Below are positions 9,566 through 20,990 of a stretch of DNA of 64,000 nt, one piece after another; within the stretch, counting starts at the first letter, position 1; the number at the start of each line of letters is the position of its first letter. The translations under genes were made by a program, and so were the position numbers. Below the pieces are notes generated by a model that saw only the letters and a list, made by a program, of their open reading frames with translations, was not told the DNA's origin and did not search any database. This DNA is from Papio anubis (Eukaryota; Chordata; Mammalia; Primates; Cercopithecidae), in NCBI RefSeq assembly GCF_008728515.1, contig NC_044980.1:56835680-56899679 (forward strand), in the 5' to 3' direction.

Positions 9566-10740
9566 TTGACAGATGAGAGATTTCAACAAATTTCTGGAAA
9601 ATAGAAAGTATGGGAGTCTACTGATAGATGAAACAGAAACATGAAACCAACAGCCCAAAACATCTGATTGAGGGGGTTGCAGAGAAGGTGAAACCTGATC
9701 TGCCCAAGTAGCCTCTGTAGGGCTCCAAGCTTAGAGCAGTCATGTAAGACAGAGTGGAATGTTGGAGGTCAGGCTACCAGAAGGCTTCTTAGAATGTCTG
9801 CACACAAAACAGTTGTATTAGAGAGTGCCATATCCCTTTCCTTTCCCGTCTTGCTACAGGCAGCCCAGGTTTTATCTCCAACAAAAATTTAGGAAAGCTC
9901 CTATTTAAGGAAATTGAACAAACAATTGACTGGAAGAAGCAATGGCTCTGTGTTGGATGTTTTGCTCAGAAGTGTCTCTCTCACTCTGACCTGAGGAGGG
10001 TCTCCCAGCTTGTTCATCCCAGAGCTAAGCCTGACAGTGATGTATCCCAGTCTATCTGTGCATGGCCATTAGGCACAAGATCTTTCTCCATAGGGCAGAG
10101 GAAATCCATATTAGCTACTTAATCTTTTACTTTTAAATATAAATGAGCAATATGAGTCCATTAAAACCGAGGGAGGAAGGCAACAGAAACAATAATCAAA
10201 CGATATTTGAGAAACGTGTGGTTCACTAGTGAAGCATTCTATGACTTTAAGCAATTGTTGCAAAGTAAGGCAAGAGAAACCTTTTGACCTTGATGCTACA
10301 ATTCTATCTTGAGTAACCCAGAAGACATTTCATTAGGCTATTACAGAAGAAAATACAATCCTAACATACAACTTGGCTCTGCGGTGAACAATATTCACAT
10401 AGGTATGATAATGTAAATGCTGATTTTTGGTTTTCAATCCATAGCAAAGGCTCATGAGAGTTAATTATGGTTTCAGGACAAATGTAAATGTTAACTATCT
10501 TGACAATGTAAAAGTTAGACAAGGCTGAGATGAGGTGGGAAGTTTGCAGGGGAGGAGTGGCATAGAGATATGCAGTAAAGAGGAAAAACTAGAAATATAA
10601 ATATGGTGCCTAATATTGCAATGTTATCCAATAAAAATCACTCAAAAATAACAATACAAAGGTCAAATACTGCAAAGGTGAAAAGGTAGGGTGTAATATA
10701 AATGAGTTAAGTCCTCATCTTTCATGACTGAGAGTCAACA
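9566..10740. other. Unassigned sequence, no gene seen
   Basis: There is no long open frame, no tRNA or snRNA-like fold that I can point to, and no repeat I can name. It probably contains heavily decayed old repeats. Confidence 0.4.
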
Positions 10741-10985
10741 TATGTTGTCAAAATTTTTTAAAAATCAAGAAATGGAAGTCATTATTTAGAAGTTTGGACA
10801 TAATCATTAGAAGGCTTGAACATAAAAGAGGTTGCTTCTGGAGAATGGGACTGCAATGGAGAAAGAAATTGAAAGACTGTTTCTTTTCATTATAAATTCT
10901 TCTGTTCTCTGTGACTTTCTTTTTTACCAAATGTACATATTTCTCTAATAAACATAAGTTTTCAAAATGATAAAGTATTAAGCAC
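10741..10985 (+). repeat. Possible decayed LINE 3' end
   Basis: ctggagaatgggactgcaat, ctgtgactttcttttttacc and aataaacataagttttc loosely resemble an old LINE 3' UTR. The minus-strand 79-codon frame here has no recognisable content. This is a weak call. Confidence 0.25.
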
Positions 10986-13185
10986 ATAGATCTTCGATTA
11001 TTGGCAGTCTAGAGTTATATTACAGATGATTTTGTGTCTCACATAACTTTAGGATCATTATTTAAGGACTGATCATAGTAATAGACTATTGTATGTGTAG
11101 ACTCTGTAGTTAATCACTGTATGCTCTGTTAATAAAGAAGGCATAGGAAAGAAAGAGGAGGTGGACGGGAAAAAATAACAGGGGATTCAAGACAGAAAAG
11201 GTGTTGGGATAATCAAGTTGCTGAGGTCAGAGTTAGGGTGGAGCTGGTAAGTCATCTAGGTGGAGATTCCAACAAGTGGTAGAGATTTGGGCAGTCAAAG
11301 CCCAGAGATAATGGTTTGGGGCCTCATTCACATAGACAGGAAACTCTTGAAGCGATGGCAGCCACAAGCTCTGCTCTAGTCCCCTTTGACTCTTTCTCCG
11401 AAGATGCTTCCTCCTGGTGCTCTGTAGCCCTGCCTTCCTTCCCCCTCCACACACACAAATATCACCTGTCTCTAAAAGCCCTACCAATGTGCAAGGCCTT
11501 CCCGAGTCCCACCTGCTTGAAGCCTTTTTAGCAATCCCGGTCCTTACCCATCACCCCTTTGCTGTACTTCATCAGGCTCAACATTTCCACACTTGACCCC
11601 AATTGGTACCACGTGCTTTACTAGATGTCTGAGGGTCCTAATCCATTCTCCCCAACTAGATCATGAACTTTTTTTTAAAGGAAGATGCTCTGACATCTGA
11701 CTTTTGCCTCTCCTAGAGAACTGAGCTGGTGTTGGCCTTCAAATAAGCAATTACACTTCCAGTAGTAGCACAAAGTAAGGCATGAAGTTCTCATTTTAAC
11801 TGAAACAAGTTTCCCTACCTTGGAGCAAATTGTGATGTGAGGAACCTAGCACACTTCATTTGTCTGGTTTGTAATGCAGTAGTGACTGACGGAACCCCAC
11901 GCAATGCCAGTCATCCTTTATTCTCAGGAGGCAGGCAGTCTGGAGTGATGAGGGTTGGAGGTCTGGGGGAGAACAAGCAAAGTGTCCTGGCTGCCTCTTG
12001 TTCCAGCAGATACTACCCCTCCCTGAAGAGCAGATGCATCCAGATGGCAGGCACAAGTTCATAATGCACAGGTCAGAGGTGGGAAGTCTACACAACATAG
12101 CCTCTGTCGCTAAGAGAACAGGGCTCCTGTGGGAAGCACACATACAGAACTCGACTGAATGTTCCCTAGAGAGAGGAGGACAGTTTGCCATTCCCCACTC
12201 TCCATGTTTCGACCATTCCTCCCCCGTACTCTCTAGACAGATGCCACTGCCTGAAATATGAGTTCTTCCAATTATTTTAGTATCTATGCCAAGGTCACTT
12301 TCTATTACTCATTTTAGCAAACTTCTTTCAAGCTTAGGTCAAGATCTCTGCTCTCAAAGGAAGCATGTCAACATTTCTTCCCCTTGTTACCCCTCACATC
12401 GTGGCAACCACTCACAACATGCGTTTATCTGAAAAGCCCAGGCAGCCAACATGCTCAGACAAGCTGAACAGAACACTCTACTGTGTTCAGGAGAGTGGAG
12501 TTTGGGGCATGCCCTGTGGCCCTGAAAATAACAATGGTCCTGCTATGAAGATATATTTACCTTGAAAGCTTTATCCCTCAAGTGCACAGAAATACAGATT
12601 TGCACACACTCCTGACTTAACTGCCTTTTCTCCCTTATTCATGACAGAATTCTCAAAGGATGAGACACTCCTGGTGCGCTCGAGTGAGAACAAATCTATC
12701 ATTCACTCTTCCCCTGACTTCTTTCAATTTGACAGTGAAGTCTGAATCAAAGGGAACACTTCCATGGCAGTAAAGAAAAAAACCAAGAGTCAAGTAGCAG
12801 TGAATGATTAAATCACACATTTTAACCATTCCTTCTGTGCCACAACACTTTTCCCTAGAGCACCCTTATAATTGTGCTACAGCACCATTTATTATTTACA
12901 ATTGCCTTATTTTCTTCTGAGGTCAGGCTTTGTTTAAAAGTCCATTCAAGGCTGGTTGTACTGCAAGTAAGGGTTAGTTGAAGCTTCCATGTAATCCACT
13001 ATACGTCAAATGTCGTTATGTTAGAAGCCCCCAAACCAGCACATCAGAAAATACATTCACTTAAATTCGAAGAAACTGCAATATCTCTTAATAGAACTTT
13101 AATATCCACAAGGACACGTCAAAGAGGAAGAAAAGAGGGTCCCACAGTTTACTCTGCTGTCTGGTGTCTGTGGCACTTGTCTCTG
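10986..13185. other. 2.2 kb of unassigned, probably unique sequence
   Basis: Frames of up to 111 codons (minus, 11856-12191) are unremarkable in composition and match nothing I know. No named repeat seen. Part near 12840-12960 may be old L2, too weak to call. Confidence 0.4.
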
Positions 13186-13189
13186 GCAT

Positions 13190-13470
13190 GAGAATATTTA
13201 TGTATACTTTGTGGGAGTCTTGCTAATTGTAATTATGATTGCTTACTACTGTTTCCAAGGTAACAGTTGTCACTGCAGTGCTTCACTGCCAACTCAATTT
13301 CCATTCTCCTGCTGATATAACAAATATTATGTGACATTTTAACTGAAAATATCTGTAAATGGGCGTCTGAGTGTGGTGTGTTTCTTTAAAAGGGAGGGAA
13401 AACAATTATTAGCATTTCATTATTCATCTCAGTGGCATGTTTGATCAGTAATTACTTCAATTTTACATTT
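13190..13470. promoter_or_regulatory. Candidate conserved non-coding element (motif-based guess)
   Basis: Non-repetitive stretch with clustered homeodomain-type cores: taattgtaatta (13224-13235), caattattag (13403-13412) and taatta (13449-13454). gtttccaaggtaac at 13251-13264 differs by one base from the palindromic RFX X-box form GTTTCCATGGTAAC. Regulatory activity is inference only. AT-rich sequence gives TAATTA by chance, and the X-box is the stronger sign. Confidence 0.3.
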
Positions 13471-14271
13471 AGAAAGGAAAGGACCAGGGTCCCATGAGGT
13501 CTTGGATTTGGAGGCTCTGGGTTCCTATCCTGCCTGTCCCAGTGGCTGCCTGGTGACCTGAATTCTGTAGCCAGGAGCTTGACCAGAAACTGAGGCTCAG
13601 TAAAGAAGCCCCTCAGGGCTGTCCCTGCCCCACCCCTTCCTTTCCCAGGGTGCACTTCTCCCATAAAAGGGGTGGGGACTGAAGAAGGAAAGATGAATCA
13701 GGTGCTCTCCACTGTGGCTGCCTTCTGTGCCCCCACTCCCGCAAAGAGCAGAATCATCCAGATAGCAGGTCAGAAGTGCCTCGTGAGCAGGAGGTGTTCC
13801 TGCAGGCAATTCTGATCATGACCAGATGAAGGAAACTTTCCTCACCCCCACAGTGACACCTCCAGTCAGAGACCCTGCAGGGATCCCACTTCTGGCCACT
13901 CTGAGATCACTTCCTGCCATGGCAGGATTTGTACAACTGGTGTAGGTAATGCATACATATACTATACCTTCCTTTAGTATGAATGTCTACACAATGCTGA
14001 GAGCTCAGACTGCCTTTGGTAGGGCGTGACACTGGAGCCACAGCTCCGAGCCAACCTCTGCCGGTTTCTAGTTTCTCCACAGGAATTTCACAGCCCTGCT
14101 TCCTTACAGGCTGAACTCCTCACCTATCACCTGGCCTTGACCTGACTTCCAGATCCTACTAGCGGAACTTACCTATGTAGGATGCAGAGCGGCTGCCCAC
14201 CTCTGGCAGTTGTGTATGTTCTGACTCCTGGCCCCCCTCCCCAGGAACTCTCATAGTCACCTGCCCATCTT
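13471..14271. other. GC-richer unassigned sequence with weak MIR-like wording
   Basis: ggctctgggttcctatcctg, gccaggagct and aaactgaggctcagta at 13515-13605 faintly recall MIR. The rest is unassigned. The two 70-codon minus frames here are not convincing. Confidence 0.3.
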
Positions 14272-14281
14272 AAACTGTGCC

Positions 14282-14893
14282 TTCGGATTCCTCAAAGACA
14301 TAGAACCAGAAATACCATTTGACCCAGCAATCCCATTACTGGGTATATACCCAAAGAAATATAAATCATTCTATTATAAAGATACATGCATACATATGTT
14401 CATTGCAGCACTATTCACAAGAGCAGAGATATGAAATCAACTGAAATACCCATCAATAATAAACTGGATAAAGAAGATGTGGTATATATGCACCATGGAA
14501 TACTAGGAAGCCATAAAAAGGAACGAGATCATGTTTTTTGCAGGGACATGGATGGAGCTGGAAGCCATTATCCTCACCAAACTAACATGGGAACAGAAAA
14601 ACCAAACACCACATGTTCTCACTTATAAGTAGGAGCTGAACAATAAGAACACACGGACACAGGGAGGGGAACAACACACACTGGGGCCGGCGGGGGTCGT
14701 GTGGGCAGCAAGGGAGAGCATCAGGATAAATAGCTAATGCATGCGGGCTTAATACATAGGTGATTTAATACATAGGTGATTGGTCAATAGGTGCAGCAAA
14801 CCACCATGGCACATGTTTACCTGTGTAACAAACCTGCACATCTTGTACATGTATTCCAGAACTTAGAATAAAATTAAATGTAATTTCTTTTAA
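14282..14893 (+). mobile_element. L1 3' end, sense (older L1P type)
   Basis: It starts in the ORF2 C-terminal region (cctcaaagacatagaaccag, ccatttgacccagcaatccc) and ends in a typical 3' UTR. Duplicated flanks aaactgtgcc at 14272-14281 and 14894-14903 fix both ends of a 5'-truncated insertion. Inside, ttaatacataggtgat is present twice in tandem near 14749-14780. Confidence 0.92.
14285..14638 (+). pseudogene. L1 ORF2 C-terminal fragment, frameshifted
   Basis: The nucleotide sequence is parallel to the ORF2 end at 1-358, but the correct frame is broken. The longest open frame (14386-14628) runs in a shifted frame (MHTYVHCSTIHKSRD...), so this copy cannot encode the normal ORF2 C-terminus. Confidence 0.75.
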
Positions 14894-14911
14894 AAACTGT
14901 GCCCTCTTCCT

Positions 14912-14985
14912 GTTTAATTCTCTTTGCTTTATTTCACCTCTCCTGGAGGTTCAATTTTCTTTGCCTTGTTTCACCTCTCCTGCAG
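14912..14985. repeat. Imperfect tandem duplication, unit about 37 bp, two copies
   Basis: ttctctttgctttatttcac with ctctcctggagg is followed by ttttctttgccttgtttcac with ctctcctgcagg. Two near-identical pyrimidine-rich units stand head to tail. Confidence 0.8.
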
Positions 14986-15408
14986 GTCAGAAACCATACC
15001 TTTCACCTTTTTTCTAACCTCCCATAAGACATAGTAAGAACTAAGTAAGTAATTGATCCATTAAATGTTAACAAGCACTCAATATGCATGTATGGAACAG
15101 TTCAGTGGAAAAGCTGAGTTTGAACATCTTCAAGCCTTCATATACTTCTCTTGTTCCTCCATAATATCACACTATAAAACGGTACTTAATGTGGTGATTC
15201 ACAACCATGGGAGAGCAGAAAATCTCTGTGGAGTTTATTAAAAATAGAAATTATACAAAATCTGAACTGGTTAACTGGTTCTGTGAACATATTAAAAATT
15301 ATTGTTAGTTTTATTGGGTGTGATGCTATCAGCATGCTTACGTTTTTTAAAATACTCCTTTATCATTTCACAATGGAGGTTGAAACATTTCTTTTAAAAG
15401 CTATAACT
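14986..15408. other. Unassigned AT-rich sequence
   Basis: No feature recognised. Confidence 0.4.
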
Positions 15409-15716
15409 GGGCCAGGAGCGGTGGCTCACGCCTGTAATCCCAGCACTTTGGGAGGCCAAGGCAGGCGGATCACGAGGTCAGGAGATCGAGACCATGGCTA
15501 ACACAGTGAAACCCCGTCTCTACTAAAAGTACAAAAAATTAGCCAGGCGTGGTGGCTCGTGCCTGTAGTCCCAGCTACTCAGGAGGCTGAGGCAGGAGAA
15601 TAGCGTGAACCCAGGAGGTGGAACTTGCAGTGAGCCGAGATCGTGCCACTGCACTCCAGCCTGGGCAACAGTGCATGACTCCGTCTCAAAAAAAAAAAAA
15701 AACCAAACAAAAAAAA
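15409..15716 (+). mobile_element. AluY-type SINE, sense
   Basis: gggccaggagcggtggctca at the start, then gatcacgaggtcaggagatc and gagaccatggctaacacagt. The 'acgaggtcaggagatcgaga' wording is the AluY pattern, with a few bases lost between ccat and ggcta. It ends with an A-rich tail broken by cc and c. This is the youngest-looking Alu in the window. Confidence 0.88.
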
Positions 15717-15905
15717 CTGTATCTGCAGTTTGCTTTTAAATAATCCCTGGGGGTGAATAGAGTGAGAGACAGTGCTGGTGAAACAAGCTTAGATGAGTTG
15801 GTGATTTTTAAAACTGGGCAGTGGAACGTAATTGTTCATTGTAGTATATTCTTTAGGTTTAGGTTTGAAATTTTTCATGATAAAAACTATTTCTAATACA
15901 TGAAG
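15717..15905 (+). repeat. Possible old L1 3' end
   Basis: gcagtttgcttttaaataat, gaaacaagcttagatgagtt, ttcattgtagtatattc and tgaaatttttcatgataaaa recall an old L1 3' UTR. Diverged, low confidence. Confidence 0.4.
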
Positions 15906-16009
15906 TAAACATAGCAAAGTATTAATAATTATTAAAACTAGGTGAGATTTCATAATCTTCCAAAGTTAAGAAACTATTCCATATTTTAATGTATGTTTGG
16001 AAATTATAC

Positions 16010-16795
16010 ATAGTTTTTTTTTTTGCTTTTCTTAAAATTTTACTTTAAGTTCTGGAATACATGTGCAGAATATGTAGGTTTGTTAAATAGATATACATGT
16101 GCCATGGTGGTTTGCTGCACTTATTGACCCGTCATATAGGTTTTAAGCCCCACATGCATTACATATTTTTGCCCTAATGCTCTCCCTCCCCTTGTTCCAC
16201 ACTCCCCGGCAGGCCCCCGTGTGTGATGTTCCCCTCCCTGTGTCCATGTGTTCTCATTGTTCAACTCCCACTTATGAGTGAGAACATGTGGTGTTTGGTT
16301 TTCTGTTCCTGTGTTAGTTTGCTGAGAATGATGGTTTTCAGCTTCATCCATGTCCCTGCAAAGGACATGAACTCATTCTTTTTATGGCTGCGTAGTATTC
16401 CATGGTGTATATACACTACATTTTCTTTATCCAGTCTTTTATTGATGGACATCTGGGTTGATTCCAAGTCTTTGCTTTTGTGAATAGTGCTGCAATAAAC
16501 ATATGTGTGCATGTGTCTTTACAGTAAAATGATTTATATTCCTTTAGGTATATCCCAATAATAGGATTGTTGGGTCAAATGGTATTTCTGGTTCTAGATC
16601 CTTGAGGAATCACCACACTGTCTTCCACAATGGTTGAACTAATTTACACTCCCACCAACAGTGTAAAAGTGTTCCTATTTCTCCACATCCTCACCAGCAT
16701 CTGTTGTTTCCTGACTTTATAATGATTGCCATTCTAACTGGTGAGAAATGATATCTCATTGTGGTTTTGATTTGCATTTCCCTAATGTTTTAAAA
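16010..16795 (-). mobile_element. L1P-type 3' end, antisense
   Basis: A T-run near 16014-16024 leads into the reversed 3' UTR (ttctggaatacatgtgcaga, gccatggtggtttgctgcac) and then the reversed ORF2 end up to gatttgcatttccctaatg. The minus-strand ORF2 C-terminus is partly open (16261-16512, ending MFSLISGS). Together with the sense copy at 14,282 it forms a convergent pair. Confidence 0.93.
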
Positions 16796-17315
16796 ATAAA
16801 GAAGATACAAATTCCCCAACCCTTAACCCTTCTTGTCCTTTCTGGACCCAAATCTCTACAGGTATAAGCAGGTACATTTTTAAAGCATCAAGAGCTAGGC
16901 ACCTCTACTAGATCTTTGTTAGTGTAATTTTAGTTACTGATATTACTTAAACGCAATACATCTATGTTTGTTGTAAAAAGACTTTATAATTTTAATATTT
17001 AATTAACTTGACAAGTTTACCCCACTTTCATTCATACCCTGTTGATACTAATTTAAAAGGATTTATTGTGTAGTACGTGTTTATTCTTCCTTAGGATGAT
17101 ATTTCACAGTCTACTTAAAAAAATAACACCATGTTGATTTTTCTATCATATCAAATGAAAAGTTAATAGAAATACACAGAGATGATTGACTTCCGGAAAG
17201 GATACTCTCTGGATACATTAGTAGGATGACTTCATAATATATTGCTCTAAATATATTTTCCTGTAGCAGGGAGATAAATGATAATTATCCATTTAATCTT
17301 AATATACTTGTATTA
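16796..17315. other. Unassigned AT-rich sequence
   Basis: No gene or named repeat seen. Confidence 0.4.
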
Positions 17316-17722
17316 GTTTCCTATTGCTGCTATGACAACTTAGTGGTTTAAAACAATAGAAACTTCCTGTCTTACACTTCTAGTAGTCAGAACTCTGAAA
17401 TGGATTGTGCAAGGCTGAAATCAAGGTATCCGCGATGCTGCTTTCCTTGTAGAAGCTCTCTTTCCACAGCATCTAGACACTGTCCATCTACCTTGGCTCA
17501 TGGCCACATCACTTTGATATCTGCTTCCATTGTCACCTCTTCTATTACTCTGGTCTCCTACATCCCTCAGATAAGGACCTTTGTGATTAACCAGGGTCCC
17601 TATCTTAAGATTCTTAGCTTAATCACCTCTGCAAAGTTTCTTTTGCCATGTAAGATAACATATTAACAGAAATTAATACATTGACATCTTTGGGAAGGCC
17701 ACTGTTTTGTCTGCCACAATAC
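17316..17722 (-). repeat. MLT1/MaLR-type LTR, antisense
   Basis: tgtattagtttcctattgct, ttgtgattaaccagggtccc, ttgccatgtaagataacata and gacatctttgggaaggccac are the reverse of the family seen in sense at 8535-9046. Ends near gtctgccacaat. Confidence 0.75.
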
Positions 17723-17744
17723 TCTTATTTTTCCCTTCTGAATT

Positions 17745-18190
17745 CAGTGCATTAGACAGTTATTGCTGCAATAATGTTGTGTAACAAACTACTCCAAAAC
17801 TCAGTGGTTTATGGCAGCAAGCATACATTTTTCTCACTTGTGGGTCACAGGCTATCTGGGATGGCTCTGCTTCAGGCTGAGAGTGGAGTGGCTTGGCTGT
17901 AGGGTTAAGATTGTGTTTATGTATGTTCCACATATTTCAACTGGGGGTCCAGGCTGAGGTGGCAGAGAATATCAGGGGCATAATTTTTTTCTGCACAATG
18001 TTAAGCATGTAAGAGGACAAGCCAAGCTTTGTGTGTACATTTAAAGCCTCTGCTTGCATTCCATCTACTCAAATTGCACTGGTCAAATTGCATGGCCAAA
18101 CCAAAAGTCAGTGAAGTAGGGAAGTAGACTTCACCCCAAGGGAGAAAGGGAAGAGCGTGAATATTTGCTGAACAGGAATTCAATTTCCTA
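17745..18190 (-). repeat. Old LTR-type repeat, probably ERVL/MaLR class, antisense
   Basis: ttattgctgcaataatgttg, taacaaactactccaaaact, cagtggtttatggcag, cactggtcaaattgcatggc and agtagacttcaccccaaggg follow the order of a common mammalian LTR repeat. The same family recurs at 60.24 kb. I do not trust a subfamily name. Confidence 0.55.
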
Positions 18191-18538
18191 TTCCTTGCGT
18201 GTAATAGGAGCCAGCTTGGAGCTTCTCACTGATTATATACCTTCCAAATGTTTCGAGCTTTGACAGGTCACTGAAGTAAGTGCATAGTCTCTCATTGTGA
18301 CTTTTAAAGGCAACACACATCAGAATGTCTCCAGAATTCTCACTTATCTAGGACACAGATAAAAACCAGGGAGTAGGCAAGAAAGATTACTGAGCATCAC
18401 CTAAATAGCTAAACTAAGGTATGTAGATAACTCATAAAAGAACTCTTTAGACCTTACCTACATCTATAAACTATTTACTCTTATTTTACACACAGTTCTA
18501 ACAATGTTGATTGCTTCATCTCTAAGTTCACAATAAAA

Positions 18539-18577
18539 TCACACATACACACAAACACACACACACACAAACACACC
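18539..18577. repeat. (CA)n microsatellite, interrupted
   Basis: CA dinucleotides with t and aa interruptions. Confidence 0.9.
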
Positions 18578-18744
18578 AACAGATACCAACAAGGAAAACA
18601 TACATTATACAGACATAATCTCTGTTTAAAACACACACAAAAAAGAATGTAATTATTATTTGCTATAGGGATAAATAATCAGTTTCACGTGGCTCAATAA
18701 ATCTTAAGGTTCTCACTAATTACATCACAATTTAAGAATAATTG

Positions 18745-18866
18745 AGCTAACAGTGGAATGCATGGGAGCAGGGATCTTGCCCACCTTGTTCGCCACTGTT
18801 TTCCCATTGTCTGGGACAATGCTTTGCACAGAGTATGCATGTACTAAATATATGTGGAATTAACAT
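18745..18866 (+). repeat. L2 LINE 3' end, sense
   Basis: gggagcagggatcttgccca, ccttgttcgccactgttttc, ggacaatgctttgcacagag and a degenerate aaatatatgtggaatt end match the well-known L2 3' terminus (cagggacct...ttgttcactgctgt...cctggcacatag). Confidence 0.7.
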
Positions 18867-18990
18867 TTATAAAGTTAACATTTGTATTGTTTATTAAATT
18901 CTATTTCAGATGGCAGAAAAGGACTCTGTGTGCAAGTATGTGAATCAACATATTGAGCTGAGAATGAGGAAGTCAGGGAAGTATTTATTG

Positions 18991-19300
18991 TTTGATTTTT
19001 GTTTTTTGTTTTTTTGAGACAGAGTCTCGCTCTGTTGCCCAGGCTGGAGTGCAGTGGCACAGTCTCTGCCCACTGCAGCCTCTGCCTCCCGGGTTCAAGA
19101 GATCCTGCTGCCTCAGCCCTCTGGAGCAGCTGGGATGACAGGCACATGCCACCACGCCCAGCTAATTTTTGTATTTTTAGTAGAGATGGGGTTTCACATG
19201 TTGACCAGGCTGGTCTCGAACTCCTGACCTCAAGTGATCCACTCACCTTGGCTTCCCAAAGTGTTGGGATTACAGGCATCAGCCACCGTGCCTAGCCGGG
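18991..19300 (-). mobile_element. Alu SINE, antisense
   Basis: T-rich start, then gagacagagtctcgctctgt and the reversed arms, ending ccaccgtgcctagccggg. Flanks agtatttatt (18980-18989) and agtatttata (19301-19310) are the target duplication. Confidence 0.95.
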
Positions 19301-19310
19301 AGTATTTATA

Positions 19311-19639
19311 GAAAGGTTACAGAGACGTTTTATGAAACCTAAAAGCAAAAGAGCAGGTGGGGAGCCAGAGGACACTGCCGATGTTGTACCTCTGCCTCAT
19401 TATTCACATCTATTTGATTCTTAGCCCAGGTAACAGGGAGGGTGCAAGACATAAACCTCACATCTCCAATAATTTTATATTTCAGGACATGACGTATGCA
19501 GAGACTAGCTAACTCTCTCCAGGTTTCCCTCCAATTCCCAGCAGAGAGAATTTTCTCCACCCCTGTTTCAACAAATGAACCAACAGGTAAGCAAAAAAAC
19601 ATAGCTACCAAGAGCCTGGGGTAGAAAGACACTAAGATG
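19311..19639. other. Unassigned sequence
   Basis: A 115-codon minus frame (19339-19686) covers this area but shows no recognisable domain. No repeat named. Confidence 0.35.
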
Positions 19640-20125
19640 GCTCCTCCCTCCTGGTTTTCACAACCTTTTGTGACACCCCCCACCATGAGTGTGGGCTGGA
19701 CTTATTGACTCCCTTGTAATTAATAAAATCGAGAGAAATGATACAATGTTACTTCTAAGATTAAAGTATTAAAAGCCTGTGGCTTTCCTTTGAGGCACAT
19801 GCACTCTCTTGAATCACTTGCTCTGGGGGCACTCTATACCTTATCATGACATCGCCCTGTGCAAAGGCCCGTGTGACAAGGGATCAAGGGCTGCCAACAA
19901 CCATGCGAGCAAGCTTGGCAGTGGCTCTCCACTCCACCTCAACCCAGTTGAACGTTTAGATGAGATCACAGCCCCAGCCAAAAACTTGACTGCAACTTTA
20001 TGAGAGTCCTTGAGCCAGAGACAACCAACTAAGCCATCCCTAGACCCTGATTCACAAAAACTAAGAGATGATAAATGTTTGTTATTTTAAGCCTTGAAGA
20101 TTTAAAGTAATTTGTTATGCAAAGT
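19640..20125 (+). repeat. MLT1-like LTR repeat, sense
   Basis: gtgtgggctggacttattga, ttgaatcacttgctctgggg, tgactgcaactttatgagag, ccttgagccagagacaacca, gataaatgtttgttatttta and agtaatttgttatgcaaagt give the familiar order of an old MaLR-like LTR, including the shared 3' end wording. Confidence 0.6.
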
Positions 20126-20699
20126 AAGTTTCTTCAAAGAAAGGTGAGTTATTAGTGAGCTAGGTGGACACTCTAAAGTATGTCTACTAAAAGTCTGTGA
20201 CACATTTTCAAATATCTCTACCCCAAATCACTAAAACAAAAAAGTTTTATACTTTAAAAGCAAATCCCCTGGCCATATAGAAAGCTTAGCTGTCCAGAAT
20301 AAAGAATTTCTTAAAGTTCTACACAACCACAGTTTTACCATACAAATTCTGAAATGCTCATAGGCCCATCAGTCTTGTCATTTGACAGCTTCCTCCTGGG
20401 TGAATTATCCAGGCCTCTAATGTTTCCTCCTTTACCTCCATGCCACTTTTCTTTTCACTCTTTCACTATTCATTATCATTCCACTCAGACTGCTGGCAAA
20501 GGAGGATACTGTGATACACAGGTTGAGTTTGCTGCATAGCCAAAGCTCCGATGGAAGGCTTCATAGGGTTGCAAGCTGAAATAATTGCCCAAAAGATTTT
20601 TAGTGTTACATGTTGGTTTTGTTTTCCAAAATGTATTACATTTGCAATTATTATGGGTAATTAGAAATTCTATATTCAGATTTTTAGTTCCAGCACTGG
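20126..20699. other. Unassigned sequence
   Basis: No feature recognised. Confidence 0.4.
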
Positions 20700-20990
20700 T
20701 CAAACCTGGAGCTTAAAGTTTAGTGAGCACTTTGTATTCGCAAGACACATTGGAGATGTAACTGTGAAGATATACAGTCCTTGCCCTCAGAAAACTGACA
20801 ACCTGTGAAAGGAAAAGATTTAAATACATAAAACAAATTTAGAACAATAAATATAAGGTACAAATCAAAGTGCAATTGATATTCAGAGAAGTAAGACGTC
20901 TACATGGAACTAGAGTAGTCAGAGGAAGATTCAGGAGGTGGTAATACCTGAGTTGAGTATGAAGGGTAGGGAGAATTTAGAAGAAAATAA
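20700..20990 (+). repeat. Ancient dispersed repeat, family not assigned
   Basis: gaagatatacagtccttgcc, ctcagaaaactgacaacctg and later ggaagattcaggaggtggta, atacctgagttgagtatgaa have the layout of a common mammalian relic. The first part is also present at 1.55 kb and 28.95 kb. Confidence 0.45.

Noticed and set aside
18875..19279. 134-codon minus-strand frame
   Set aside because: This is the familiar Alu-derived peptide pattern (VIPTLWEAKVSGSLE), an Alu shadow.
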